A DNA stretch of 64,000 nt from Clusia tigrina (taxonomy: Eukaryota > Arthropoda > Insecta > Diptera > Clusiidae). Under the pieces are notes generated by a model. The model did not search any database. It worked only from the letters and a program-made list of their open reading frames with translations, and had not been told where the DNA came from. Both the position numbers and the translations under genes were made by a program. The DNA lies in NCBI GenBank assembly GCA_920105625.2, contig OV050030.1, positions 62,594,322 through 62,658,321 of the forward strand, read 5' to 3'. This document shows, in pieces, positions 55,562-64,000 of this stretch (its first letter is position 1; each line of letters opens with the position of its first letter).

Positions 55562-56422
55562 TTATAGGCTGCTGGTTGATGCTATAATTGAAGGAGGGGT
55601 GCATTCCCCGGGCCCCCGGCGCTTCCATGCCTGGTCTACATGGGTTCTGGCTTTGTTTAGTTCTAGCTCCAGGATCAGAGCGAGAGCTACCGACGTATCT
55701 GGGGGACTAGCAAAAAGAACCGATGAATTTATTGGCTCGTTGTGCTCCGAAATGAACATGTTCCTAGCCATGTTTCTGTGCTCTTCATTCAGGATTCGGT
55801 TCAGTGATGCGTCACCAGAATTGCTCGAGTCATACTGGTTGGTTAGAATGGTGAACCATTTTTGAATCTCGTCATAATAGTGAGAGACGGACCATCCCCT
55901 TTTCCTGAGCCTCCGCATTTCTTGTTGAAGCGCATATGGGAATCTTCTGTGTGCGTATTTTAAGACAAAACGAGCCAGAATTGCGTCAATGTTAATAGGC
56001 ATGTTGAAGGATGTTAGCGGGGGATCGGCCTCTCCCATTGCTTTGCTCCTGGTCAAGCGGACGGCCTGATAATGGCGAGGAATTCCAGATGAATCTGTGA
56101 AAAGGGAATAAACGCTTGTGACAGGATTCCGCCAGGAAGCGTACTGCGATCTACTTCCACCAAACTCGCGAAGGGCTTGAATGAGCACGAATGAATCAAC
56201 GCCTTCACCCTCTCGATCGAACATAGCATCGCTATAAACTGTGGGAGGTACTGCCGGTTGTCCAAGGATCTGCAGTTCTTTCCGGAATTCGTCTATCTCG
56301 TTGCGATTCTCAGTAAATCGTCGGTTGCTTTCTTCAGTCAAAGAGGAGAAGGCGGTGTTGATCATAGCCTCAAATATAGCCAAATCTCGGTAGGGTTGGT
56401 GCGCTGCTTCGTTGTGCGCCAT
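55562..56422 (-). CDS. gag of element A
   Basis: 286 residues from ATG 56422 (MAHNEAAHQPYRDL). It shows an N-terminal coiled-coil-like helix (ESNRRFTENRNEIDEFRKEL), then GVDSFVLIQALREFGG and YASWRNPVTSVYSLF, the canonical gypsy gag entry, and a helical capsid domain to NKARTHVDQAWKRRG. The frame is open; the basic tail continues in another frame downstream. It would form the particle shell. Confidence 0.8.
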   Translation of the reverse strand: MAHNEAAHQPYRDLAIFEAMINTAFSSLTEESNRRFTENRNEIDEFRKELQILGQPAVPPTVYSDAMFDREGEGVDSFVLIQALREFGGSRSQYASWRNPVTSVYSLFTDSSGIPRHYQAVRLTRSKAMGEADPPLTSFNMPINIDAILARFVLKYAHRRFPYALQQEMRRLRKRGWSVSHYYDEIQKWFTILTNQYDSSNSGDASLNRILNEEHRNMARNMFISEHNEPINSSVLFASPPDTSVALALILELELNKARTHVDQAWKRRGPGECTPPSIIASTSSL

Positions 56423-56759
56423 AGTACAGTCTAGAAGCGCACTCTACTTTGCGATGAACGGTACTAGAGACCTGACTGAACGTGGCCTGTGCTGGTCTTC
56501 CCTTGCTTCAGCGGAAGTCCTTGGTGTGGTGAGCCGTGCACCGTCTATTTCGGATGCTCTCGACGTCACCAAGAATGTGCTAGAACGTATGGTTGGGCTG
56601 TGCACCGCCTTTTTCGGTTGCACCGTGTTTAATTACAAACCTTGCGAATGGTCAATACGCAGCGAACCGCTTTTTTCGGTAGCTTTAAAAATTGAAATAT
56701 ATTTATTATTAATTATAAAAATTTATTTGATGTTTTTTCTTTTATTTTTATTTATTTGT

Positions 56760-57075
56760 GATAAAAACTGGAGGGTCCCGTAGGAGTCGCAGATTTTAAC
56801 ACAATATACACCATGTGTAGGTTACAAAAACTGGAGGGTGCCGTAGGAGTCGCAGATTTTAACACAATATACACCATGTGTAGGTTACAAAAACTGGAGG
56901 GTGCCGTAGGAATCGCAGATTTGTTTTTTTTTATTAACCCCTCTCAAGGGTACGGTAAGAGCCTGGGCAGCGACTTTTTCGCATGCCCCACGCTTACGAC
57001 ATAAAAACTGGAGGGTCCCGTAGGAATCGCAGATTTTGTTATTTATTCACCCCTCTCAAGGGTGGGTTATGAGCC
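56760..57075. repeat. Tandem repeats in the leader of element A
   Basis: Units beginning AAAAACTGGAGGGT and including CGTAGGARTCGCAGATTT recur at about 56764, 56827, 56890 and 57002. The first two spacings are about 63 bp; the last two units also share a CCCCTCTCAAGGGT and GCGACTTTTTCGCATGC tail. They lie between PBS and gag, the position of the gypsy insulator, but without its known motif. Confidence 0.8.
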
Positions 57076-57103
57076 TGTGCAGCGACTTTTTCGCATGCTC
57101 CAA

Positions 57104-57114
57104 GTTGGGCGCCA
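57104..57114 (-). promoter_or_regulatory. Primer binding site of element A
   Basis: TGGCGCCCAAC on the minus strand, overlapping the last T of the LTR (AACT), as in errantiviruses. Confidence 0.8.
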
Positions 57115-57163
57115 GTTAAATATCTCCTGCATACATCTAAAATTATAAAAATATTTAATTATA

Positions 57164-58433
57164 ACGGGTCCGCCAAATAACTTTTTTTTTTAGAAAATTC
57201 TATAAAAAAAAAACTACTGGATATTTTCTCAAATTTCTTTTTTATTTGAAGGTACAATCCTTCCGGTTAATAATGGAAAATAATTTCATTCAAATGGCTG
57301 CCTCGGCTGGCCATGCAGTAGCCTGCACGATCGGTCCAATTTTTAAGCACATTATCGATTGTGTGCAGCTGTATTTCACCAATGGCTTCACGAATATTGT
57401 CCTTTAAAGCGTCAATTGTCTCTGGCTTGTGGGCGTAACACTTATCTTTGAGGGCACCCCACAAATAATAATCCAACGGTGTCAAATCGCAGCTCCGAGG
57501 TGGCCAAACGACATCAGCTCTGCGGCTGATAATGCGATCTTTTAAAACAGGGCGCAAAACATCGAGTGTAGCTTCGGCTGTGTGGCACGTAGCGCCGTCC
57601 TGTTGAAACCAAATGTTGCCAATATCCTCCTCTTCAATTTTTGTGAACAAAAATTCGTTCAACATGGCCCGATAACGATCGCCATTGACTGTATCGGCCA
57701 CTCCTTGCTCATTTTCGAACAAAAATGGCCCAATTATGCCTCTGGACCAAAATCCGCAGCAAACACTCGTTTTGGGTGCATCGGCTTTTCAATGTATGCG
57801 TGCGGGTTTTCTGTACCCCAAATGCAACAATTTTGCTTGTTTACATACCCGCCAAGATCAAAATGAGCTTCATCTGAAAAGATGATTTTTTTTTGGCAAA
57901 ATCGGCATCTTCTGTAAGTAGATCGCAGGCCCACTTAGCGAAGCGAAAACGCATTGGTTGGTCAGTTGGCTTCAACTCCTGAACCAATTGGACTTTGTAT
58001 GGCGTCATACCAAGGTCTTTATGCAAAATTCGTCCCAATGATGTCTCCGAAATGTTGAATTGTTGAGAACGACGGTGAATTGATGTTGATGGCGCTTCAC
58101 GCACACTTTCTGCCACAGCAGCAATATTCTCGGGTGTACGCACTGTTTTTGGCTTTTCACGCTTTGGTTTATCGATGAGGATGCCAGTTTCTTTCACTTT
58201 TTTCACAAGATAACGAACATACGGAGCTGACGGTGCTTCTCTTCTTTCAAAATCCGTTCGCATTTTTCGCACACATTCTGCAACATTACGATGATTTTCA
58301 AAGTAATGTCGCAATATTTCCCAGCGTTGTTCAAGCGTATACACAACCATATGCGTTCAGCGGAAGGATAAAACTAATTATCTGTCAAATCAGACATGAG
58401 CTAAGTGTTTCCATTCACGAAATAAGCACCCGT
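57164..58433 (-). mobile_element. rosa-like DD41D Tc1/mariner transposon in the 5' LTR of A
   Basis: It is 1270 bp. The ends share ACGGGT plus scattered further matches and are flanked by TA (57162-57163, 58434-58435). The uninterrupted LTR copy at 36050-36060 shows the empty site. The transposase is on the minus strand. Confidence 0.93.
57267..58350 (-). pseudogene. rosa-like transposase (DD41D), two frameshifts
   Basis: From ATG 58350: MVVYTLEQRWEILRHYF (helix-turn-helix, DUF4817-like), AAVAESVREAPSTSIHRRS, IIFSDEAHFDLGG (first aspartate), WFQQDGATCHTAEA (second) and CDLTPLDYYLWGAL (third); 41 residues separate the last two, hence DD41D. Frameshifts near 57890 (in a T run) and near 57735 break it. 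The closing HLNEIIFHY is intact. Family named rosa from memory of tephritid elements. Confidence 0.85.
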
Positions 58434-58922
58434 TAGAAATATTTTTTTAATTTTTATTTTAATATTTTATTATTCTAATCGCCCTTCTCCTTCGAGCTCT
58501 TGTCAATTAAAAGATGCGAGTTTTCGTACTCGGGTTCTTTTTATACGTTTTCGCCGCCGACAATCGCATGGTGACTGCGCTTCGAGGCGGTACCGCGCGA
58601 CAGCGTTTCACGGCTGGGCTTGGCGGCACCGACATACAACACATGTCTCGCCAATTCCTCCGGCACCGAGAACCATCACCGTCTACCGTATCTACGCGTA
58701 GCGGCTGTGCCACGTATTTGTACAATGCTTTGTACTGCTGCGCAAGCGCATGGCGCCAACACTCTTTTCGTGTGTTTTCTCGCGTACCGAGAACCAGCAC
58801 CGTCTATCGTTCCCCTGCGCAGCGGATGGCAGCGGACGTTGTTGCAGCGTATTTCGTACAATGCTTTGCACCGCTGCGCTAGCGCATGGCGGCAACGACA
58901 TGCAACTCGTATGTTACTAACT

Positions 58923-59243
58923 TATACTGGTACTTTACCAGGAGCTTCCCTACTGTTTCGTAGTTATCCGCAAGATCATATTCTTCTTTGAGTTGACTTG
59001 AAAGGGTTCTCGTAGAAATCTGCGGATTTTCGACTACTAACGTTACCAAAATGCGGTCTGTTCTATCTGATATTTTGTGCGCACGGAAATGCGAAGGTTT
59101 TGGTACCAGACTATCTTCCTTTTTTACGCGATTTTAAATATTATAAATAGTTTCTCTGGTCGAAGCAAATATCTCGGACAATTCTTGGACACTTTTTCGG
59201 ATGCGGTGGTTATAGTAAACCAATTGAGTCAAATTAAATGACA
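58923..59243 (-). pseudogene. Tc1-like transposase, N-terminal part
   Basis: From the ATG at 59243: MSFNLTQLVYYNH, a helix-turn-helix with QELSEIFASTRETIYNI, a stop, then VKKEDSLVPKPSHF and RTDRILVTLVVENPQISTRT, split here as RTDRILVTLVV and ENPQISTRTL. It ends LLVKYQY at the junction with element A. The next codons of the same protein are found at 36001, so the two halves belong together. Confidence 0.82.
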
Positions 59244-59249
59244 TTCTTA

Positions 59250-60972
59250 ATCCAGGGCATCTTTAATTCATAATAATTTTGCAAAAAATGCTGAATTCGA
59301 AGAGCAAAGAAAAACTATTTTTGATTAATTTGCGTCTAAACTGCACACAAAGCATAGTGAAGCCAAAGAACATACAAGAATTGACAGTTAATTTGAATGT
59401 ATTTGTGCGAGCTCTACTACTGAGAGCAGTTTTTAAAATTGATGTATGTAGTGGTAAAAATACATTGCACCCCCCTTAACTCTTCTTTCGTCATTCCTCA
59501 ATTCACTTAACTTCTCAAAATAACTGAAAACATACAATTTCTTTGATAATTTCTCATTATCAATGAACCCTCAAGATCCACAAGTCGAAATATTCCAGTT
59601 ACGTTTAAGTAAAAAAATTAATTCGACAAAATAAAAAATTGTTTTCTTCATTATTAAAGAAAGAAACACTACCTCTGTTTAATTAAAAGCATAAAGCCGT
59701 TAACTTAATTCGTTTAGGTCCATTTTTGACCTATTTTGAAGATTTTTCTGAGATTATTGAAACTGTTGATATTTGTGAGAATACTGTAGAAACGTTGAAT
59801 TCTCTTTTGACCGTCAATTTCTTAATTTTTGTCTCCTTCTGTTCCAAATTCTAATATTTTTACTGTCCCCTGTGCACTTTCATGCGTTCATGACCATGCA
59901 TATTTAGCCACGCTTGGGGTACTACTGGGGCAGTCGGACCCCATTTTAATATAAATGAATTTTTATTAATTATTTTAGTTATTAGTAGTATAATATTATG
60001 TCAAAAAACCAAATAATTATTATTCTACATTTTATGATTACTATGGTGCGATTACAGTGAACAGAAGTGTAAATGGAAAGCAATTGGATCAGATTTTACA
60101 TTAAGAATAGTTATAATCTATGAAAAGAACTTGTTAACATTTGAGTTTTCAATTCCAAATGAAAAAATACAATTTTTTTTGATTTATTTTAACCATTTCT
60201 TTTTAGAAGTTTCGCAGTTCTTTCTAAAATACAAATGAAGTGACCCCCTAAAAGTTTAATTTAAACGTAGCCGTGATTTCTTCTGATTTTTTTCTCCGAA
60301 TATTCGCTATTTTAGACAACATCCCAGCAGTGAAACCAACTAGTTAAAGTAATAGTAAAACTCAGATTATATGTAAAATTCATATATACATATTATAATA
60401 ATGTGTACTCGACATGTAAAATACTAGTAAAACTCATAATTATATGTAAAATTCATATATATGTATGTACATAATATAATAATGTGTACTTGACATTAAT
60501 TCAGCATGTTAATTCATTGTGTCGCATTTCTACTTTTCTTTGCGAACACTTGCGGATAGTTTAAAACACGCGTTAACTTGAAGATTTATCTCTAAATTGA
60601 GGAATTACAAAAAGTGCTTGAAATTATAAAAATAACTGTTTTTCTTCAAATTCCAATGTTTGTCTTTACTTCTTTTTTAATTAAATTGACAAGAAAGGAA
60701 AAATTTAGTACACAGGGCAATGAAGTGCCGCAAAAGTCAGTAACTGGTTAACTTATAAATAAGTTTTGAACTAGTAAATTAACCACTTGATTTTTTACTA
60801 TTAAATTTAGTAGTACATTTTGAAGACTGCCTATAATTTCCACTACAGGGATATGGAATATTTTTACAACAAACACAATAAATTCACATACACTATACGT
60901 GTGACCAAAAAAAATGGTAAATTACGGTAAATGTGTTGCGCAGCTAAATTAGTTCCAAATTAGTTCCAAAGA
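59250..60972. other. Unassigned insert-like DNA inside the Tc1-like element
   Basis: No gene is recognised. A diverged tandem duplication lies at about 60340-60505. The sequence is AT-rich and longer than expected between a Tc1-like transposase start and its inverted repeat. A short inverted match CCCTGTG(C/T)AC at about 59876 and 60702 is probably chance. Confidence 0.4.
60340..60505. repeat. Tandem duplication, about 75-85 bp units
   Basis: AGTAAAACTCA..ATTATATGTAAAATTCATATA occurs twice (given here in parts), each followed by ATAATGTGTACT-GACAT. Confidence 0.75.
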
Positions 60973-61208
60973 GAAATGTAAAAACACTTTCTTGACAGCA
61001 AATTTTTTTTCCATTTTTGATTTTGTTATGTTTTTAGTATCTTAAGTTAAATATTTAGCTTTTTTTTGTTAGAGTTCATTAATAAATACATTGATTAAAA
61101 TAAATGAATCAAAAAAATCATCAAAATAATAAAGAAGTACTATATTATGTAGGGGAGAAATCAAATTCACGTTTTTTTATCTTGTCAAAACACTTTCTTG
61201 ACAAACTG
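60973..61208 (-). repeat. Tc1-like right long inverted repeat
   Basis: This is the inverted partner of 35023-35260. Inner (60977-61000) and outer (61186-61208) motifs are both present. Confidence 0.85.
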
Positions 61209-61350
<142 letters not shown>

Positions 61351-61440
61351 AGTACTACATATATACGAGTACGCGTGAAATTATATGTTTTGAAAAGAAA
61401 AGAAAGTTGAATATATATTGTGTTGAAAATCATTTATTTG

Positions 61441-62063
61441 CTATTTTTCTACATTTTTTTCAATGTAACTCAGCTTTTTTGTTTTCTGTTCCGGTGCGTA
61501 AATGTACAGAGAAGATGGTTTTCCAACTCTTGAACACGCCACGTATAGCTGACCGTGTGAAAAACATGGCATTTCCAGATTTATGCCACACACTTCCAGC
61601 GACTGTCCTTGTGACCTGTTGATTGTCATCGAAAATGCAAGTTTCACTGGAAACTGAATACGTTTGAACTGAAACCGCCGCTGTTGATTTCGGAATAACA
61701 GGAAGTGTTTGTCGAAAATCGCCTGCTAACAGTATCATTGCGCCACTAAAGCGACGATTATTATTCCGCAGATCTTTCATTGTTCTGTCATGTGCTTCTA
61801 GAGACCGTTTGTGAGCCATTGTGCACTCATCCCATACTATCAGTTTACAATTCTTCAACACTTTTGCCATAGCTGATTGCTTTGAAATGTTGCAAACAGG
61901 TTTTTCATTGATTTGCATGTTTAACGGAAGCTTCAGTGCCGAATGTGCCGTTCTTCCACCTTCTAGTAGAGTTGCAGCAATCCCAGTAGATACTAGAGCC
62001 AACGCAATGCCATTTTGAGATCGTATTGTTGCCAAAATCAATGATATCAGGAACGTTTTCCCA
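61441..62063 (-). pseudogene. PIF1-like helicase part of Helitron H3
   Basis: TGKTFLISL (Walker A remainder), GIALALVSTGIAATLLEGGR, LIVWDECTMAHK (motif II, acidic pair intact) and [11 protein letters not shown] (motif III) lie at 61680-62063. A deletion of motifs IV-V then joins to 61441-61647, [18 protein letters not shown] and [16 protein letters not shown] (motif VI) in another frame. It is inactive. Confidence 0.85.
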
Positions 62064-64000
62064 GTTCAGCCGGGCGCATCAAGAAAAAATAGTCCACCGT
62101 TTCCATCATTGACAGCCTTCATCAATTCATCATACGCACTCTTTTGCTGCTCATTCAATAATGGAACATTTCTTTGTACTTGTTGTTCCAAAGTTATTCT
62201 GTCGTATGCACGCTCACGTTCCAATTCACGATTCAGTACATCTCTGATTTGACGATTTGGCGCTTGCATATGAATTTCAGTCAATAGTTTGCCACTCATA
62301 AGCAAACACAAATCTTCAATCAACACCAATGCTTCATTGTAGATTTCATCGTTCATTTGCAATTCTGAATTCCATGTTGCCACTCGAATACGATGTAAAA
62401 TGTCTTCGGCAATGTAATTTTTGTACGTTTGTACGGCTGACATGTCGAAATGATCATCGCGAAAAGTGTGCGCACTTCAGTGGAATGCGAAGTAGCTATC
62501 GTTTCGTCCATCGTTTGATTCCAGTGATTATCATGTTCCAGCAATTGTAATTGCTGGCATGCTTCTCGAAAAGTTCCACACACCGTACCATTCACAGTAC
62601 GCAATGACTCAAATGAAGTTGAACCCCGTACATTAATCAATAGCAACCGAAGGTAGAAGCAATCGTCGTTTTTCGGGTGGATTGTGTAAATTGTTGAGAA
62701 CACACCTGGATGTCCATCTACTGGTTGGCCTTGCTTTCTGCGTAACCATTTCTTCGACGATGCATTTCATGTATAATATCGAGGCATTTCCGAATAAAGC
62801 GATGTTCTCGCAAACTGATCACTGGCGCAAGTTGAGAAAAAACTCGGCAATGTTGTTGCTGGTGGTGTTTCCGCTCGCTGTACTGCATTCTCTGGGTTGA
62901 AATACACTCTTTGGCCATTCTCCAAATGAACTGCGAGATGCACAACAGTCGGAAAACGCTCATGAATTACAAAAGAAGATATTCTCCAAAGCGCTTCATT
63001 GCAGTTCACGTATCGACCAATTTGATACTTGCTGATCTCATCTCGTTCAAGGCCAATAACCGCCATGTCGCTTCCTTTGGTGACGTACTTGCAAACGTAT
63101 TTGATCGATTTCACAGAACTGCAATACTCAACATTGATATGCGTTTTGAATGTCTTAGACAATATTGGCGAATATGGTACGATCCATGTGTTGTCAACTT
63201 CGATATTCACTCCTCTAAATTGAATGCTGAATGTTCTGCAATTGTTGTCTGATGAGCGACGCCAATAGAGTGGATATCCATCATTTCCAGGTTGCGTTTC
63301 CGAAAGAAAAGCACGTGGATAGTGTTTCGTGCATTTATTGTCAGACATACAAACCGAAGTGGGATTGTAGTGTCCGCAAGCTCCATGAACCATATGGGTT
63401 TTCACCACTTCGCATAATTCTGGATCTATCTCTGGATCACGAATTTCCTCAGAAATGATGTCATCAATTTGATCTGGTGTAATCTTGTCCAGCATCCAAA
63501 GAAGAATGTGTGCGTGCGGCAAACCTCTTTTTTACCACTCAACAGAGTACATCCAGCATCTAACAGCACCATATATACGTTGCTTCACGATAAAGTCCAT
63601 CAAATATCGTAGCTGTTGTTTGAAAACTCGTTCTGTGACATCGTGACGATCGCTTGCTGATTGACCGCGATTCAATAATTCCGTTATCTGTGGGCATTTT
63701 GGATTGCAAGTGAATGTAACAAACAAATTCGGCCGTCCATAATTCCGCACGTATGTCATCGCATCCTGCGAGTACTCGTGCATGTGCCTTGGACTGCCAA
63801 TGTATGTTGATGGCAAAATCGTGAGTCGGTCAATGTTTGTCAGATCTTCATCGCTATTGACCGCATCTCGCAAGTGAATATACTCTTCAGATTGAAGCTT
63901 GGTCTGATTGAAGCGAATAAAATTGAGTCGTTCTGTCTGCATCATCACGTGCACATGAACTGCATACTGTTGAAATAATCGGCGATATCTCAAGAGATGG
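62060..64000 (-). pseudogene. Helitron Rep and N-terminal helicase part
   Basis: 63532-63993: RLNFIRFNQTKLQSEEY, TYIGSPRHMHEYSQDAMTYV (split as TYIGSPRHMH and EYSQDAMTYV) and FVTFTCNPKCPQI. A TAA at about 63529-63531 falls just before KRGLPHAHILLW, the HUH motif. The two Rep tyrosines lie in KYVCKYVTKG (about 63080). A TGA at about 62764 follows MPRYYT. 62353-62703 continues the same frame into the linker. A frameshift near 62440 leads to 62066-62443, which ends at a TGA inside Walker A (LDAPG-stop-TGKT). The N-terminus is outside the window. Confidence 0.85.

Larger units (their letters stand above)
36006..58922 (-). mobile_element. Errantivirus-like LTR retrotransposon A, host of nested elements
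   Basis: The minus-strand element has 537-bp LTRs with AGTTA...AACT ends, a PBS and a PPT. Its genes are gag (55562-56422), a nucleocapsid region and protease (54600-55534), RNase H (38540-38790, 37826-38113) and integrase (36906-37574). Reverse transcriptase is missing: protease runs into the RT C-terminal linker next to the B insertion. No env gene remains. Without the insertions its length is about 5.9 kb. Confidence 0.9.
57114..58922 (-). repeat. 5' LTR of element A, split by the rosa-like transposon
   Basis: It is 1809 bp long; removing 57164-58433 and one TA leaves 537 bp, the length of the 3' LTR. The internal sequences either side align to 36006-36055 and 36056-36542. Confidence 0.92.
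35023..61208 (-). mobile_element. Tc1-like transposon with long inverted repeats; outer shell of the nest
   Basis: The ends CAGTTTGTCAAGAAAGT are flanked by TA (35021-35022 and 61209-61210). The inverted repeats are long (about 237 bp) and each contains a second, inner copy of the outer motif. Transposase fragments lie on the minus strand at 58923-59243 and 35320-36001. Errantivirus-like element A sits between the two fragments, with a TATA duplication. Without A the element would be about 3.27 kb, which is long for this group, so an additional 1.7 kb at 59250-60970 is unexplained. Confidence 0.9.
61441..64000 (-). mobile_element. Helitron (H3), runs off the window end
   Basis: Rep and helicase domains are read on the minus strand from beyond 64000 down to 61441. 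The 3' end of the element would lie near the (TA)n tract; I did not find the CTRR-type terminus. It is related to H1 and H2. Confidence 0.85.

Noticed and set aside
56760..57075. CRISPR-like repeat array
   Set aside because: Units are long, directly adjoining and sit in an LTR element leader of a eukaryote; there are no unique spacers or cas genes.
59876..60712. Further piggyBac-like insertion with CCCTGTG ends
   Set aside because: The inverted match is only about ten bases and there is no TTAA on either side.

Overview
This window is eukaryotic and looks like repeat-rich insect DNA, probably from a higher fly. That is inferred from the transposon mix (mariner, Tc1-like, rosa-like DD41D, Tigger/pogo, piggyBac, Helitron, Jockey/LOA-type LINEs, BEL/Pao, and errantivirus-like and mdg1/412-like Gypsy elements), the AT-rich spacers and the long (TA)n tracts. 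I see no ordinary host gene, rRNA, operon or CRISPR array. Nearly every coding stretch is a transposon gene, mostly broken.

Layout. 1-4800: an old env-bearing LTR element (+) split by a mariner at 2722-3987. 4800-7200: unassigned DNA plus the first copy of an unclassified repeat. 7200-9790: a decayed Gypsy element (+). 9895-13055: a decayed BEL/Pao element (-). 13263-13786: a unit bounded by 32-bp inverted repeats. 14731-16520: Helitron remnants split by a LINE RNase H fragment. 16745-19670: a Jockey-like LINE (+) carrying a mariner at 18218-19167. 19725-20725: a second LINE RNase H. 20730-21650: a gag fragment (-). 21655-21930: (TA)n. 21938-23860: a Helitron helicase (-). 24000-27120: AT-rich DNA, two tRNA-like SINE heads and the second copy of the unclassified repeat. 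27120-32240: a Gypsy element (-), called D. 32435-34857: a Tigger-like transposon in (TA)n.

The main structure is a nest at 35023-61208 with every boundary readable. A Tc1-like element (TA duplication, about 237-bp inverted repeats) holds an errantivirus-like element A (36006-58922, 537-bp LTRs, TATA duplication). A holds the mdg1/412-like element B (38801-54556, 385-bp LTRs, CTGA duplication). B holds a piggyBac deletion derivative (40854-42249, TTAA) and a second mdg1/412-like element C (45122-52793, 700-bp LTRs, AGTA duplication). The 5' LTR of A also carries a DD41D rosa-like transposon (57164-58433, TA). By-eye LTR divergence falls from about 3% (A) to 0.5% (B) and 0.3% (C), matching the nesting order. 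A Helitron (-) runs off the window end at 61441-64000.

Functionally these are mobile-element genes: gag, protease, RT/RNase H and integrase for LTR elements, endonuclease/RT/RNase H for LINEs, DDE/D transposases for DNA transposons and Rep-helicase for Helitrons. Element C is closest to intact. B and C both carry a small membrane-protein ORF upstream of gag. From 20.7 kb to the end, nearly all elements lie on the minus strand, so a piRNA-cluster role is worth testing.
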